Program-made: the position numbers and the translations under genes | The notes under the pieces: model-generated | The model's input: the letters and a program-made list of their open reading frames with translations, nothing else | Told to the model about the DNA's origin: nothing | Database searches by the model: none | Shown: piece after piece, positions 37,701 to 46,190 of the stretch | Layout: every line of letters begins with the position of its first letter | How positions within the stretch are numbered: the first letter of the stretch is position 1 | From: Deltaproteobacteria bacterium | GTDB taxonomy: Bacteria > Myxococcota_A > Polyangia > Haliangiales > JADYYK01 | DNA: 63,784 bases | Assembly: GCA_020853705.1 (NCBI GenBank) | Contig: JADYYK010000220.1 | Location: forward strand, 1-63,784 | Reading direction: 5' to 3'

Positions 37701-38449
37701 CCATGACCGGCGCCGGCACCACCTGCAGCGGCTTCGATCCGCGCGGCGAGAGCTGCAGGTTCACCGTCGCCTCGGGCACCAACTACACGGTCAACGTGCT
37801 GTTCCAGTCGCGCCTCTCGGTCCTGGCGGATCTCGGCGTCCGCGTCATCGAGCAGCGCCTCAACCTGTTCGACTGCTTCTTCGGCTCGACCACCTGCGAG
37901 GGCTGGGTCAACTACAACGCCGCCGTCGACATCACCTACCAGCTGCACTTCGATCCCGGCAACGTGCAGCTGGTCGACTGGGGCGGCCTGTGCAACGGCA
38001 CCCCGATCACACCGCTGCGCGGCCCCGAGGACACCGACAACAACATCAACGGCGGGCCCAGCCCGACCTCGTGCCGTTTCCGTGTCACCACGCCGGGCTC
38101 CGCCACCCTGAAGATGTACCCGTCCTACCGCCTGCACCGCTTCGGCTCCGCCAACGGCGTGGTGTTCGACACCGAGGTCGATCCCGACGGCGCCGTGGCC
38201 GGGCCCATGTACCTGAGCTGCGTCACCGACGGCCAGCAGACCATGCCCGGCAGTGTGTGCAACCCGCGCGTACCCTACGGCCGGCGCTGGCTGGTCGCGC
38301 GCCCCGATCCCGGCCACATCTTCGGCAACTGGGACGCGCCCTGCCAGGCGCGCCGGAAGCACGCCGTCACCGGCGACGAGTACTGCTTGATCGACATCCC
38401 CAACGACGGCCGGACGTTCGACGTCAACGCTTACGCCAGCTTCCGCTAG
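34790..38449 (+). CDS. ASH-repeat lipoprotein, array member 3
   Basis: 1219 residues. Lipobox ASGC (Cys18), then EGGDTKTIFFVRI and the shared N-terminal domain with REVKLPDDQSGAVIVTA. The linker is DGGLPDGEVPTE. Five ASH repeats follow, then four clear cysteine-paired beta repeats and a divergent 200-residue C-terminal part (from ~1000) with aromatic strands and paired cysteines, ending NAYASFR. The start has TGGAGG seven bases upstream; the 38-base gap after member 2 has no terminator, so members 1-3 look co-transcribed. A strong terminator follows. Confidence 0.85.
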   Translation: MRKIWVVCLLLAGLASGCGEGGDTKTIFFVRILQGTAPDGITRIDLEVQKDATTFMVPLEATGGGALTLPITREVKLPDDQSGAVIVTATARNAAGDNVGVGRAPATIVPGETITLELEFGKDLTLTDGGLPDGEVPTEAQLSITPTDTDYGPVVLGQTRSVTFTVQNSGQQSSGLVNLAVGGRDQANFSITAGSNCIGASLSPGASCSVDVVFNPSAVGVSMGSVSASATPGGTATALLTGTAAFGDSIMIAPTTRDFGAVVLGSSSAATTFTITNTGGTATPALTTAISGTNAADFVRGTDTCAGAMVGPGLTCTIAVTFTPGSSGARSAALTVTSTAGPAAVSLTGTGLSQAALTITPATQALGNVVQNTTASTTFTVRNTGGTATGALSVVRSGASAAETSTSGCTAALAAGASCTLTATLTPTTLGAKSTTITVMGTPGGSAVATLTATAVAPGALTVTPTSANFGALLLNTDSGAQSFTVRNTGGAPTGVPTASLTGSAAGDYRFSANGCTAALAPNATCTVSIIFRPSLAGGRGAAFEITASPGGLASASLSGTGQRPAALSASATTQPFGTIDVGSASSPFTWTISNTGDVASGVPTLTPTGATTQYTITNNCTAAIGAGSSCTVVVTFRPTTGGTANLSLSLTASPGGTVALSATGTGRPLSLLTVTVNGNGAGTVTSSPVGINCSSGTCTQSYVATTTVTLSANPNTTTSVFSGWMGDCTGTGSCMVSMAAARNVTATYTLRRYTLSVTPAPTAPSSVATFGSAGIACPGDCTQGYDHGSAVVLRAAPGADRTFTGWGYAGCPGTGDCNLTMTGNVTLAPTFTLTPYPVAVTINGGPGGVLVTSSPGGISCAPTCSANFPYSSSVTLTPTGASGYRMVWGTGPCAGSTGACTFAVPSGGTSARADYIEQRTVTVTPLGGGASAVAYLDGSPCAGSCVATYDVGASVRVDGEADLVNARYQAMTGAGTTCSGFDPRGESCRFTVASGTNYTVNVLFQSRLSVLADLGVRVIEQRLNLFDCFFGSTTCEGWVNYNAAVDITYQLHFDPGNVQLVDWGGLCNGTPITPLRGPEDTDNNINGGPSPTSCRFRVTTPGSATLKMYPSYRLHRFGSANGVVFDTEVDPDGAVAGPMYLSCVTDGQQTMPGSVCNPRVPYGRRWLVARPDPGHIFGNWDAPCQARRKHAVTGDEYCLIDIPNDGRTFDVNAYASFR

Positions 38450-38469
38450 CCAACCGGCCTCGACAGACG

Positions 38470-38514
38470 ACGGCCCGCAGCGCCCCGAACCTGGCGCCGT
38501 GGGCCGTTTTTCTT
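38470..38514 (+). terminator. Rho-independent terminator after array member 3
   Basis: ACGGCCC...GGGCCGT with an inner AGCGCC/GGCGC pairing makes a long GC stem followed by TTTTTCTT. It starts about 20 bases after the stop of member 3 and separates it from member 4. Confidence 0.8.
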
Positions 38515-38571
38515 GGGGGCTTCCGTACAATCCCCTTTCTTGATAATGGTCAAAGTCGATTGGGGGTTTGC

Positions 38572-41500
38572 ATGGGCAACAAGGCGCTGGGGCTGGTCCT
38601 CTGTGGTGTGCTGGTGGCCGGGTTTGCCGCGGGTTGCGGCGAGGCCGAGGACGTCAAGACGGTCTTCTTCGTCCGCATCCTGAAGGGCAACGCGCCCGAC
38701 GGCGTGCGGCGGATCGACGTCGAGGTCAAGAAGGACAGCACCAACTTCATCGTCCCCATCGAGCAGACCGGCGGCGGCGACATCGTCTTCCCGGTGATGA
38801 AGGAGATCAAGCTGCAGTCCGACCAGTCAGGCCCGGTCATCGTCACCGCCATCGCGCGTGACGCCGGCGGCCTCGAGGTCGGTCGCGCCCGCGTGCCCGG
38901 CACCATCGTGCCCGGCGAGACCATCACCCTCGAGCTGGTCTTCGGGGTCGACGCCACCATCCCCGACGGCGGCATGCCCGACGCCGGCGGCCCTGACGGC
39001 ACCGTCGTCACGCCCGCCGAGCTCATCGTCACCCCGGGCACCCACGACTACGGCACCGTCACCCTGGGCGGCGCCGCGGTGTCCTTCACCTACACCGTCA
39101 TGAACCGTGGCGGCATGGCCTCGGGCACCCTGGCCGCGACCCTGGGCGGCGCCGGCGCCAGCGCCTTCAGCATCGGCACCGCCAGCGGGAGCTGTGTCGG
39201 CATGACCCTGGCCGCCGGCGCGAGCTGCACCCTCTCGGTGTCGTTCAACCCGTCGAGCGCTGGCACCTTCAACAGCGGCCTCAGCGTCACCGGCGCGCCT
39301 GGTGGCACCGCCCTGGCGGTGCTGACCGGGATCGCCGTGACCCCCGCCTCGGGCATGGCGCTGGCGCCCGCGACGCACGACTTCGGCCCCATCGTGGTCG
39401 GCAACATGAGCGCGACGCGCGACTTCACCGTGACCAACAGCGGCGGCTCGCCGAGCGGCGTCATCGCCATCGGCCTCAGCGGCAGCGGCGCCAGCAACTT
39501 CACCATCACCGCCGACACCTGCAACACGCGCACGCTGGCCCCCACGCAGAGCTGCACCGTCACGGTGCGCTTCGTGCCCGGCTCGGCTGGCGCCAAGAAC
39601 GCCTCGCTGACCATGGCGGCCTCGCCCGGTGGCAGCGCCACCTCGGCGCTGTCGGGCACCGGCATCGGCGCCGCGGCCCTCAGCATCGCGCCCGCCACCC
39701 AGGACATCGGCACCCTGGTGCTCGGCAACAGCGCCAACGCCAGCTATGTCGTCACCAACAACGGCGGCGTCGCGACCGGCGCGCTGAACATCGCCGTCGG
39801 CGGCGCCAGCATGGCCGAGGTCAGCGCCAGCGGCTGCACCACGGCGCTGGTGGCGGGTGCCAGCTGCACGCTGACCTTGACCCTGACCCCGACCAGCATG
39901 GGCGCCAAGACCGCCACCGTCACCGTCAGCTCGACCCCGGGCGGCACCAGCGTCGCCACCCTGACCGCCACCGTGGTGCCGCCGGGCGCGCTGACCTTGA
40001 CCCCGGGCTCCCAGGGCTTCGGCTCGGTGCTGGTCGGCAGCGACAGCGGCCCGCAGACCTTCATGGTGCAGAACAACGGCGGCGCCACCACCGGCGTCCT
40101 CAGCGTCGGCGTCACCGGCACCGCGGCGTCAGACTTTCGCGTCAGCGCCACCAGCTGCGGCGCGCCGCTGGTCGCGGGCGGCACCTGCAACGTCACCATC
40201 ATCATGCGGCCCAGCGCCTCGGGCGGGCGCGGCGGCTCGCTGCACGTCAGCTCGACCCCGGGCGGCCTCGCCGCGGCCACCCTGACCGGCACCGGTCTGG
40301 CGCTGCCGCTGCTGGTGGCCGACGCCACCAGCACCGACCTCGGCACCATCGACGTCGGCATGGAGAGCGGCCTCTTCACCTGGACGCTGCGCAACGTCGG
40401 CGAGGCGCCCACCGGCACGCTGTCGACCGCGCTGACCGGCGACGTCGGGCCCTTCACCGTGGTCAATGGCTGCAACCTGGTGCTGCCCGCCGGCCAGAGC
40501 TGCACCATCACGGTGCGCTTCATCCCGACCGAGCACGGCGCGCGCACGCTGGCGGTCACCACCCAGGCCGCACCGGGCGGGATCGTGCAGCTCATCGTCA
40601 ACGCCGCGGGCCGCCAGCCGCAGCTGCTCAACGTGACCCTGAGCGGCAACGGCGCTGGCACCGTCAGCTCGACGCCCGCCGGCATCGACTGCGGACAGGA
40701 CTGCGACGAGCTGTACCTTTTCGGCACCGACGTGACGCTGTCCGCGGTGCCCGACAGCGTGACCTCGGTGTTCTCGGGCTGGGTCGGCGCCTGCTCCGGC
40801 ACCGGCGCCTGCGTGGTGCCCATGGTCGGCCCGCGCAACGTCACCGCGACCTTCAGCCTGCGCCGCCACCGTCTCACCGTCGCGCAGCCCACGCTGGGCA
40901 TCATCAGCACGGTGGCGCCGTCCACCGGCATCAACTGCGACGCCGACTGCACCGAGGACTACGACCACGGCACCCAGGTCACGCTGCGCGCGCTACCCGC
41001 CATGGGCTACATCTTCAACGGCTGGACCGGCGACTGCGCCGGCCTGGGTGACTGCGTGCTCAGCATGACACAGCCGCGCGTGGTGGGCGCGGTGTTCGCC
41101 CCCTCGCTACACAACGTCGAGGTCGTCATCAACGGCGGCTACCCCCAGGTCGTCTCGACGCCGCCCGGCATCGACTGCAACCCCAAGGGCGGCACCTGCG
41201 ACGCCGACTTCCAGACCGGCACCGTGGTCACCCTGCAGCCCGAGCCGATCCAAGGCTATCGCTTCGTGTGGACCACCGGGCCGTGCCTCAACCAGACCGG
41301 TGACTGCACCTTCACGGTCACCGGCCCGGTCACCGCGACGGTCAACTACATCCGCCAGGCCACGGTCGACTTCACCAGCACCAGCCCGATCACCCTGACC
41401 TTCGGCCCCGCCAGCTGCACCCTGCCGTGCGCGCACACCGTCGATGCCGGCACCACCGTGACCTACCAGGTCACCTCGGCGGGCCCCGGCACCCAGCTGC

Positions 41501-42243
41501 TCTCGGCCCTGCCCGGCACCTGCACCGTGAACTCGCCGACCGACCTCAGCTGCACGCTGGTGCTCAATGGCGACACCACGGTGTCGATCCTGACCGAGGT
41601 CCTCATCACGGTGGTCGCCAATCTGCCGCCGCAGCCCAGCGGCAGCCCGAGCCCCAGCCCCAGCGGCAGCCCGAGCCCCAGCCCCAGCCCCAGCACCGGC
41701 CTGACCGGCGCCGGCATCGACTGCGGCTCGGTCGGCACCCAGTGCTCGACCTACGTCCCTGCGGCGACCAGCTTCTCGTTGGACGCCAGCAGCAACAACG
41801 GTCAGGCGCTGGCCTCTTGGGGCGATGGCTGCGCGGGCACCGCGATCACGGTCAACCCGCCGACCCCGTGCACCGTGGTCCCGACCGGGCCGATGACCCT
41901 GTCTGCCACCTGGGTCGACGGCGCCATCCTCTACGTCTCCAAGTACGGCCCCGGCTTCTCCACCGACCGCGGCGACCCGGGTGGCCCGGCGCCCCCGCCG
42001 GCGGTCCCCGGCGAGTACATCGATACCCAGATCAACAGCTTCAGCTTCGTCTATGTGCCGCCGGGGCCACGCTGGGTCCACACCCAGGGCGTGCCCATCG
42101 GCTTCATCGTCGACTACTTCAATGGTGGCTGTGTCAGCGTCATCGATCTGGGCGTCGAGTCGTGGTGTCTGCTCGACATCCAGCCCTTCAGCTTCACCAA
42201 CCTCGGGATCGACGTCTACGGGGGCAAGGGCGGCGGGCAGTAG
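38572..42243 (+). CDS. ASH-repeat lipoprotein, array member 4
   Basis: 1223 residues. Lipobox AAGC (Cys22), then EAEDVKTVFFVRI and the shared N-terminal domain. An Asp/Gly/Pro linker (DGGMPDAGGPDGT) leads to five ASH repeats and about five beta repeats with cysteine pairs (IDCGQDC, INCDADC). Between two late repeats is a Ser-Pro-Gly linker (residues ~1020-1040) made of PSPS units. The C-terminus ends GGKGGGQ, unlike the Phe-Arg ends of the others. It follows a terminator, so it needs its own promoter; GATAAT at 38542 is a possible -10. Confidence 0.85.
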   Translation: MGNKALGLVLCGVLVAGFAAGCGEAEDVKTVFFVRILKGNAPDGVRRIDVEVKKDSTNFIVPIEQTGGGDIVFPVMKEIKLQSDQSGPVIVTAIARDAGGLEVGRARVPGTIVPGETITLELVFGVDATIPDGGMPDAGGPDGTVVTPAELIVTPGTHDYGTVTLGGAAVSFTYTVMNRGGMASGTLAATLGGAGASAFSIGTASGSCVGMTLAAGASCTLSVSFNPSSAGTFNSGLSVTGAPGGTALAVLTGIAVTPASGMALAPATHDFGPIVVGNMSATRDFTVTNSGGSPSGVIAIGLSGSGASNFTITADTCNTRTLAPTQSCTVTVRFVPGSAGAKNASLTMAASPGGSATSALSGTGIGAAALSIAPATQDIGTLVLGNSANASYVVTNNGGVATGALNIAVGGASMAEVSASGCTTALVAGASCTLTLTLTPTSMGAKTATVTVSSTPGGTSVATLTATVVPPGALTLTPGSQGFGSVLVGSDSGPQTFMVQNNGGATTGVLSVGVTGTAASDFRVSATSCGAPLVAGGTCNVTIIMRPSASGGRGGSLHVSSTPGGLAAATLTGTGLALPLLVADATSTDLGTIDVGMESGLFTWTLRNVGEAPTGTLSTALTGDVGPFTVVNGCNLVLPAGQSCTITVRFIPTEHGARTLAVTTQAAPGGIVQLIVNAAGRQPQLLNVTLSGNGAGTVSSTPAGIDCGQDCDELYLFGTDVTLSAVPDSVTSVFSGWVGACSGTGACVVPMVGPRNVTATFSLRRHRLTVAQPTLGIISTVAPSTGINCDADCTEDYDHGTQVTLRALPAMGYIFNGWTGDCAGLGDCVLSMTQPRVVGAVFAPSLHNVEVVINGGYPQVVSTPPGIDCNPKGGTCDADFQTGTVVTLQPEPIQGYRFVWTTGPCLNQTGDCTFTVTGPVTATVNYIRQATVDFTSTSPITLTFGPASCTLPCAHTVDAGTTVTYQVTSAGPGTQLLSALPGTCTVNSPTDLSCTLVLNGDTTVSILTEVLITVVANLPPQPSGSPSPSPSGSPSPSPSPSTGLTGAGIDCGSVGTQCSTYVPAATSFSLDASSNNGQALASWGDGCAGTAITVNPPTPCTVVPTGPMTLSATWVDGAILYVSKYGPGFSTDRGDPGGPAPPPAVPGEYIDTQINSFSFVYVPPGPRWVHTQGVPIGFIVDYFNGGCVSVIDLGVESWCLLDIQPFSFTNLGIDVYGGKGGGQ
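41634..41698 (+). repeat. Ser-Pro-Gly coding microrepeat
   Basis: Repeats of AGCCCC and GGCAGCCCGAGCCCC encode a flexible Pro-Ser linker inside array member 4. Probably a spacer between beta repeats. Confidence 0.75.
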
Positions 42244-42283
42244 CCGCCGCAACTCTCCGCTCCGCCTCAGGATTTCGATCCGC

Positions 42284-42312
42284 TTGACAGCAGGCCCCCG
42301 TCCAACTATGAC
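42284..42312 (+). promoter_or_regulatory. Sigma-70 type promoter of the yceD-rpmF-plsX-fab operon
   Basis: TTGACA (42284-42289) and TATGAC (42307-42312) are separated by 17 bases, near-consensus elements that stand out in this GC-rich DNA. The transcript would start about 20 bases before the yceD ATG. Confidence 0.7.
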
Positions 42313-42341
42313 CTTCGTTCCGCGGCGCCGCCCGGAACCCC

Positions 42342-42878
42342 ATGGAAAAGCTGAAGTTCAGGCTACGCGACATCCCGGACAGCGGGCTCGACCTCTCGGT
42401 CGAGCTGCCGCGCGAGCTGCTCGCGTCCGCCCTCGAGGGCATCGAGGGCGCTGATCTCGACGCCACCACGGGGCGCGTCGAGGGCCAGGCCACGCGCATC
42501 CGCGACAACGTCTTCGTGCGCGGCAAGCTGCTCGGCGTGGCCACCGTGGCGTGTGCGCGCTGCCTGGAGCCAGCGCGCGTCAACCTGGCGACCAAGCTGG
42601 ATCTCACGCTGATGCCGGAGGCCGAAGGCGCGCCCGATCCCGACGCCGACGAGCTCGCCACCTCCGACGCCGAGTTCGCCACTTACGAGGGCGATGTCAT
42701 CGATCTCACCGAGCTGGTGCGCGAGCTGTGCGTCCTGGCCATCCCGATGGCGCCGGTGTGCCGCGAGGATTGTCCCGGCCTGCCCATCCCGCCCGAGGTC
42801 GCCGCCGCCGAGGGCGCCTTGGAGAAGGCCTCGCCGCTGGCCGCCCTGAAGTCTCTCAAAGTCCCCGAAACGCCGTAG
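42342..42878 (+). CDS. yceD: YceD/DUF177 family protein
   Basis: 178 residues. The CxxC in ACARCLEP (~72-76) with a second cysteine pair VCREDCPG (~142-149) is the DUF177 pattern. In E. coli YceD lies upstream of rpmF and is linked to 23S rRNA maturation; the same order is seen here. First gene of the lipid operon, 29 bases after the promoter -10. The C-terminal 30 residues are extra and acidic or Ala-rich. Confidence 0.85.
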   Translation: MEKLKFRLRDIPDSGLDLSVELPRELLASALEGIEGADLDATTGRVEGQATRIRDNVFVRGKLLGVATVACARCLEPARVNLATKLDLTLMPEAEGAPDPDADELATSDAEFATYEGDVIDLTELVRELCVLAIPMAPVCREDCPGLPIPPEVAAAEGALEKASPLAALKSLKVPETP

Positions 42879-42908
42879 AAACCCAGTCGAAAGAGAAAGA
42901 GAAGTCCC

Positions 42909-43109
42909 ATGGCCGTCCCCAAGAGAAAACTCGGTCGTTCCCGTCGTGACTCGCGCCGCGCGCAGTGGATGCGCTCGGTGGCGATCCCCAACGTGATCTC
43001 GTGCGCTGGCTGCGGCGCGCCCAAGGTGTCGCACCGCGTGTGCGAGGCCTGCGGAGCCTACGACGGTCGCCAGGTGATGCCCAAGAAGGAGGAAGAGGCC
43101 GGCGAGTAG
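42909..43109 (+). CDS. rpmF: 50S ribosomal protein L32
   Basis: 66 residues, basic start MAVPKRKLGRSRRDSRR. Zinc-binding cysteines are CAGC and CEAC (residues 32-50), so it is the zinc form of L32. It ends with an acidic tail EEEAGE. Ribosome site AGAGAAG upstream. Located between yceD and plsX as in most bacteria. Confidence 0.95.
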   Translation: MAVPKRKLGRSRRDSRRAQWMRSVAIPNVISCAGCGAPKVSHRVCEACGAYDGRQVMPKKEEEAGE

Positions 43110-43123
43110 TCCGGCTCTCCCTC

Positions 43124-44260
43124 GTGCGAGACGGCGCGGGCAAGCGGACGGGCTCCGGGGCCAGGCGGCGCGTGGCGCTCGACGCCATGGGCGGTGATCA
43201 CTCGCCCGTGGCCGAGGTCGAAGGCGCCGTCGTCGCCGTGCGCACGCGCGGCATCCCGGTCCTGCTGGTCGGCGACGAGCCGCGCATCCGCGCCGAGCTG
43301 CGCCGCCTCGGCGTGAGCGATCCCCGCATCGAGATCCGCCACACCACCGAGGTGATCACCATGGATGATCACCCCGGCCAGGCCGTGCGCCGCAAGAAGG
43401 ACGCCTCGCTGCGGGTGTGCTTCGACCTGGTGCGCGCAGGCGAGGCGGCCGCCGTGGTCAGCGCCGGCAACTCGGGCGCCTTCCTGGCCTGCGGCCTGTT
43501 CGTGATGAAGCGCCTGCCCGGGGTCGATCGCCCCGGGATCGTGGCCAGCTTCCCCAACCTGACCGGCAAGGTCGCGGTGATGGACGTCGGCGCCAACGTC
43601 GACGTCGGCAAGGCCGAGATCCTGGCCCAGTTCGCCATCATGGGCTCGGCCTTCGTGCGCGTCCTGTACGGCAAGCGGCGCCCGCGCGTGGCCCTGCTGT
43701 CGAACGGCGAGGAAGCGCACAAGGGTTCGCTGCTGACGCGCGCCGCCCACGACATCCTCGGGCGTGCGGCCGCGGTGCCGGCGGACTTCGACTACGTGGG
43801 CTACTGCGAGGGCAACGACATCTTCAAGCAGCCGCTCGACGTCATCGTGACCGATGGCTTCACCGGCAACGTCATCCTCAAGACCACCGAGGGCATCGCC
43901 GAGGCCATCTTCGACCTCATCCGCGAGGAGGTCACGCGCACGCGCACCCGCCAGGTGCTGGCGCGCCTGCTCAAGCCGGCCTTCAAGGCCATCCAGAAGC
44001 GCACCGACTGGGCCGAGCACGGCGGCGCCCCGCTGCTGGGCGTCGATGGCGTCGCGGTGCTGTGCCACGGGCGCTCCAACGCGCTGGCCATCGAGCACGC
44101 CATCGAGATGGCCGCCGGCCTCAGCGAGGCCGACCTGCTGCCGGCGCTGCGTGACTCGCTGACCCGACACGCATCGCTGTACAAGAGCGCCGTCGCGCCG
44201 GAGCCCGAGGCCGACGCCGGCGCGCGTCCCGATCAGGAACCGGAAGAGGAGAGCGCATGA
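43124..44260 (+). CDS. plsX: Phosphate acyltransferase PlsX
   Basis: 378 residues. PlsX makes acyl-phosphate from acyl-ACP for phospholipid synthesis. Motifs: VALDAMGGDHSP near the start, VSAGNSGAF (~115), NLTGKVAVMDVGANVD, LLSNGEE, GYCEGNDIF and VTDGFTGNV. The start is uncertain: GTG 43124 gives a short basic leader, while GTG 43172 starts right at the core. The C-terminus has an Asp/Glu-rich tail. Its stop overlaps the fabH start by ATGA. Confidence 0.93.
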   Translation: MRDGAGKRTGSGARRRVALDAMGGDHSPVAEVEGAVVAVRTRGIPVLLVGDEPRIRAELRRLGVSDPRIEIRHTTEVITMDDHPGQAVRRKKDASLRVCFDLVRAGEAAAVVSAGNSGAFLACGLFVMKRLPGVDRPGIVASFPNLTGKVAVMDVGANVDVGKAEILAQFAIMGSAFVRVLYGKRRPRVALLSNGEEAHKGSLLTRAAHDILGRAAAVPADFDYVGYCEGNDIFKQPLDVIVTDGFTGNVILKTTEGIAEAIFDLIREEVTRTRTRQVLARLLKPAFKAIQKRTDWAEHGGAPLLGVDGVAVLCHGRSNALAIEHAIEMAAGLSEADLLPALRDSLTRHASLYKSAVAPEPEADAGARPDQEPEEESA

Positions 44261-45255
44261 CCGCGAAGCTGCGTCCTGCCCGAAGCCGCATCCTGGGCAC
44301 CGGCATGTCGGTGCCCGAGCAGGTGCGGACCAACGCCGACCTCGAGAAGATGGTCGAGACCAGCGACGCCTGGATCCGCGAGCGCTCGGGCATCGAGGAG
44401 CGCCGCATCCTGGAGCCCGGCCGCGTCACCTCCGACCTGGCGACCGCGGCCGTGCGCGCCGCCTGCACCAGGGCCGAGCTGGATCCGGCCGAGCTCGACT
44501 GCCTCATCGTGGCCACCATCACGCCCGACCTGCTGTTGCCGTCGTGCGCGGTCATCGTGCAGCACAAGCTGGGCATCAAGGCGGCGGCGTTCGACATCGC
44601 GGCGGCCTGCGCCGGCTTCGTGTATGCGCTGTCGATCGGCGACGCCTTCGTGGCCAGCGGCCAGTTCAAGCGCGTCGCGGTGGTCGGGGTCGAGGTGCTG
44701 TCGCGCATCACCGACTGGACCGATCGCAACACCTGCGTGCTGTTCGGCGACGGCGCCGGCGCGGTCATCCTGGGCCCCACCGACGACCCCGAGCGCGGCG
44801 TCATCTCGACGCACCTGTACTCCGACGGCTCGACCATGCCGATCCTGAACATCCCGGCCGGCGGCAACGCGCTGCCGACCAGCGCCGCCACCATCGAGCA
44901 GCACGGCCACTGCATCAAGATGAACGGCCGCGCGGTCTACAAGCACGCGGTGCGCAACCTGGCCGAGTGCTCGCGCGTGGCCATGGAGTCGAACGGCCTG
45001 ACCGTGGCCGACATCGACCTGGTGGTCGCGCACCAGGCCAACCTGCGCATCGTCGAGGGCGTGGCGCAGCGGCTGGGCGCGCCGATGTCCGCCTTCCACA
45101 TCAACATCCAGAAGTATGGCAACACGTCCTCGGCCTCGATCCCGATCGCGCTCGACGAGGCCGTGCGTGAGGGCAAGATCAAGCCCAAGGACACCCTGCT
45201 GTTCTGCGCCCTGGGCGCCGGGCTGTCGTGGGGCTCCGCCATCGTGAGGTTTTGA
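44257..45255 (+). CDS. fabH: Beta-ketoacyl-ACP synthase III
   Basis: 332 residues. FabH starts fatty acid synthesis by condensing acetyl-CoA with malonyl-ACP. The catalytic triad is visible: Cys in AAACAGFVYAL (~118), His in VAHQANLRI (~256) and Asn in YGNTSSASIP (~286). The family start ILGTGMSVPEQVRTNADLEKMVETSD is present in parts. Length is normal. The gap to fabD is two bases. Confidence 0.95.
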   Translation: MTAKLRPARSRILGTGMSVPEQVRTNADLEKMVETSDAWIRERSGIEERRILEPGRVTSDLATAAVRAACTRAELDPAELDCLIVATITPDLLLPSCAVIVQHKLGIKAAAFDIAAACAGFVYALSIGDAFVASGQFKRVAVVGVEVLSRITDWTDRNTCVLFGDGAGAVILGPTDDPERGVISTHLYSDGSTMPILNIPAGGNALPTSAATIEQHGHCIKMNGRAVYKHAVRNLAECSRVAMESNGLTVADIDLVVAHQANLRIVEGVAQRLGAPMSAFHINIQKYGNTSSASIPIALDEAVREGKIKPKDTLLFCALGAGLSWGSAIVRF

Positions 45256-45257
45256 GC

Positions 45258-46190
45258 ATGCAGGCGGCGCTGCTGTTTCCCGGGCAAGGTTCGCAGGCGG
45301 TCGGCATGGGCAAGGCGCTGGCCGAGGCCTTCCCGGTCGCGCGCGAGGTCTTCGCGGCGGCCGACGACGCGCTGGGCTTCGCGCTGTCGAAGCTGTGCTG
45401 GGACGGGCCGGCCGACGAGCTGACCCTGACCGCCAACACCCAGCCGGCCATCCTGACCACCTCGTATGCGGCCTGGCGCGTGGTCGAGACCGAGTGCGGC
45501 GTGCAGCCGATCGCCGCGCTGGGCCACAGCCTGGGCGAGTACAGCGCGCTGGCGGCGGCGGGCGCGCTGGGCTTCGCGGACGCGGTGCGCCTGGTGCGCC
45601 TGCGCGGGCAGGCCATGCAGGAGGCGGTGCCGGCGGGGCAGGGCGCCATGGCGGCGCTGCTGGGCCTGGAGGTCGACGCGGTGCGCGCGCTGTGCAAGGA
45701 GGTCGCGCAGGGCGAGGTGTGCTCCGCGGCCAACCTCAACGGCGGCGGCCAGATCGTGGTCGCCGGCACCAAGGCGGCGATCGATCGCGTCCTCGCGACC
45801 GCCAAGAGCAAGGGCGCCAAGCGCGCGGTGCCGCTCCAGGTGAGCGCCCCGTTCCACTGCGCCCTGATGCAGCCGGCGGCCGATCGGCTCGCGGTTGCTT
45901 TGCAGGATGTCAAGATCAACGCCCTGCGCTTCCCGGTCATCGCGAACGTCGACGCGCAGCCCAACCAGGATGCCGGTCGCGTCGCGGCGCTGCTGGTCGA
46001 GCAGGTCACCGCGCCGGTGCGCTTCGAGGAGTGCGGCCTGGCGCTGGCGGCGCTGGGCGCCACGCGCGCGCTGGAGCTGGGCGCCGGCACCGTGCTGGCC
46101 GGCCTGATGAAGCGCATCGCGGCCAGCGTGGCGGTCACCTCGGTGGGCGACCCGGCGGCGGTCACGGCCTTGAAGGGAGCGGCATCATGA
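45258..46190 (+). CDS. fabD: Malonyl-CoA:ACP transacylase
   Basis: 310 residues. FPGQGSQAVGMG opens the protein; GHSLGEYSALAAAG near 90 has the nucleophile Ser; the His of SAPFHCALM near 200 completes the dyad; NVDAQPN follows. ATG 45258 is chosen because it lies two bases after the fabH stop. It overlaps fabG by ATGA. Confidence 0.95.
   Translation: MQAALLFPGQGSQAVGMGKALAEAFPVAREVFAAADDALGFALSKLCWDGPADELTLTANTQPAILTTSYAAWRVVETECGVQPIAALGHSLGEYSALAAAGALGFADAVRLVRLRGQAMQEAVPAGQGAMAALLGLEVDAVRALCKEVAQGEVCSAANLNGGGQIVVAGTKAAIDRVLATAKSKGAKRAVPLQVSAPFHCALMQPAADRLAVALQDVKINALRFPVIANVDAQPNQDAGRVAALLVEQVTAPVRFEECGLALAALGATRALELGAGTVLAGLMKRIAASVAVTSVGDPAAVTALKGAAS

Noticed and set aside
42363..43034. 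Minus-strand frame opposite yceD/rpmF
   Set aside because: Opposes two clearly recognised conserved genes and has no recognisable features.
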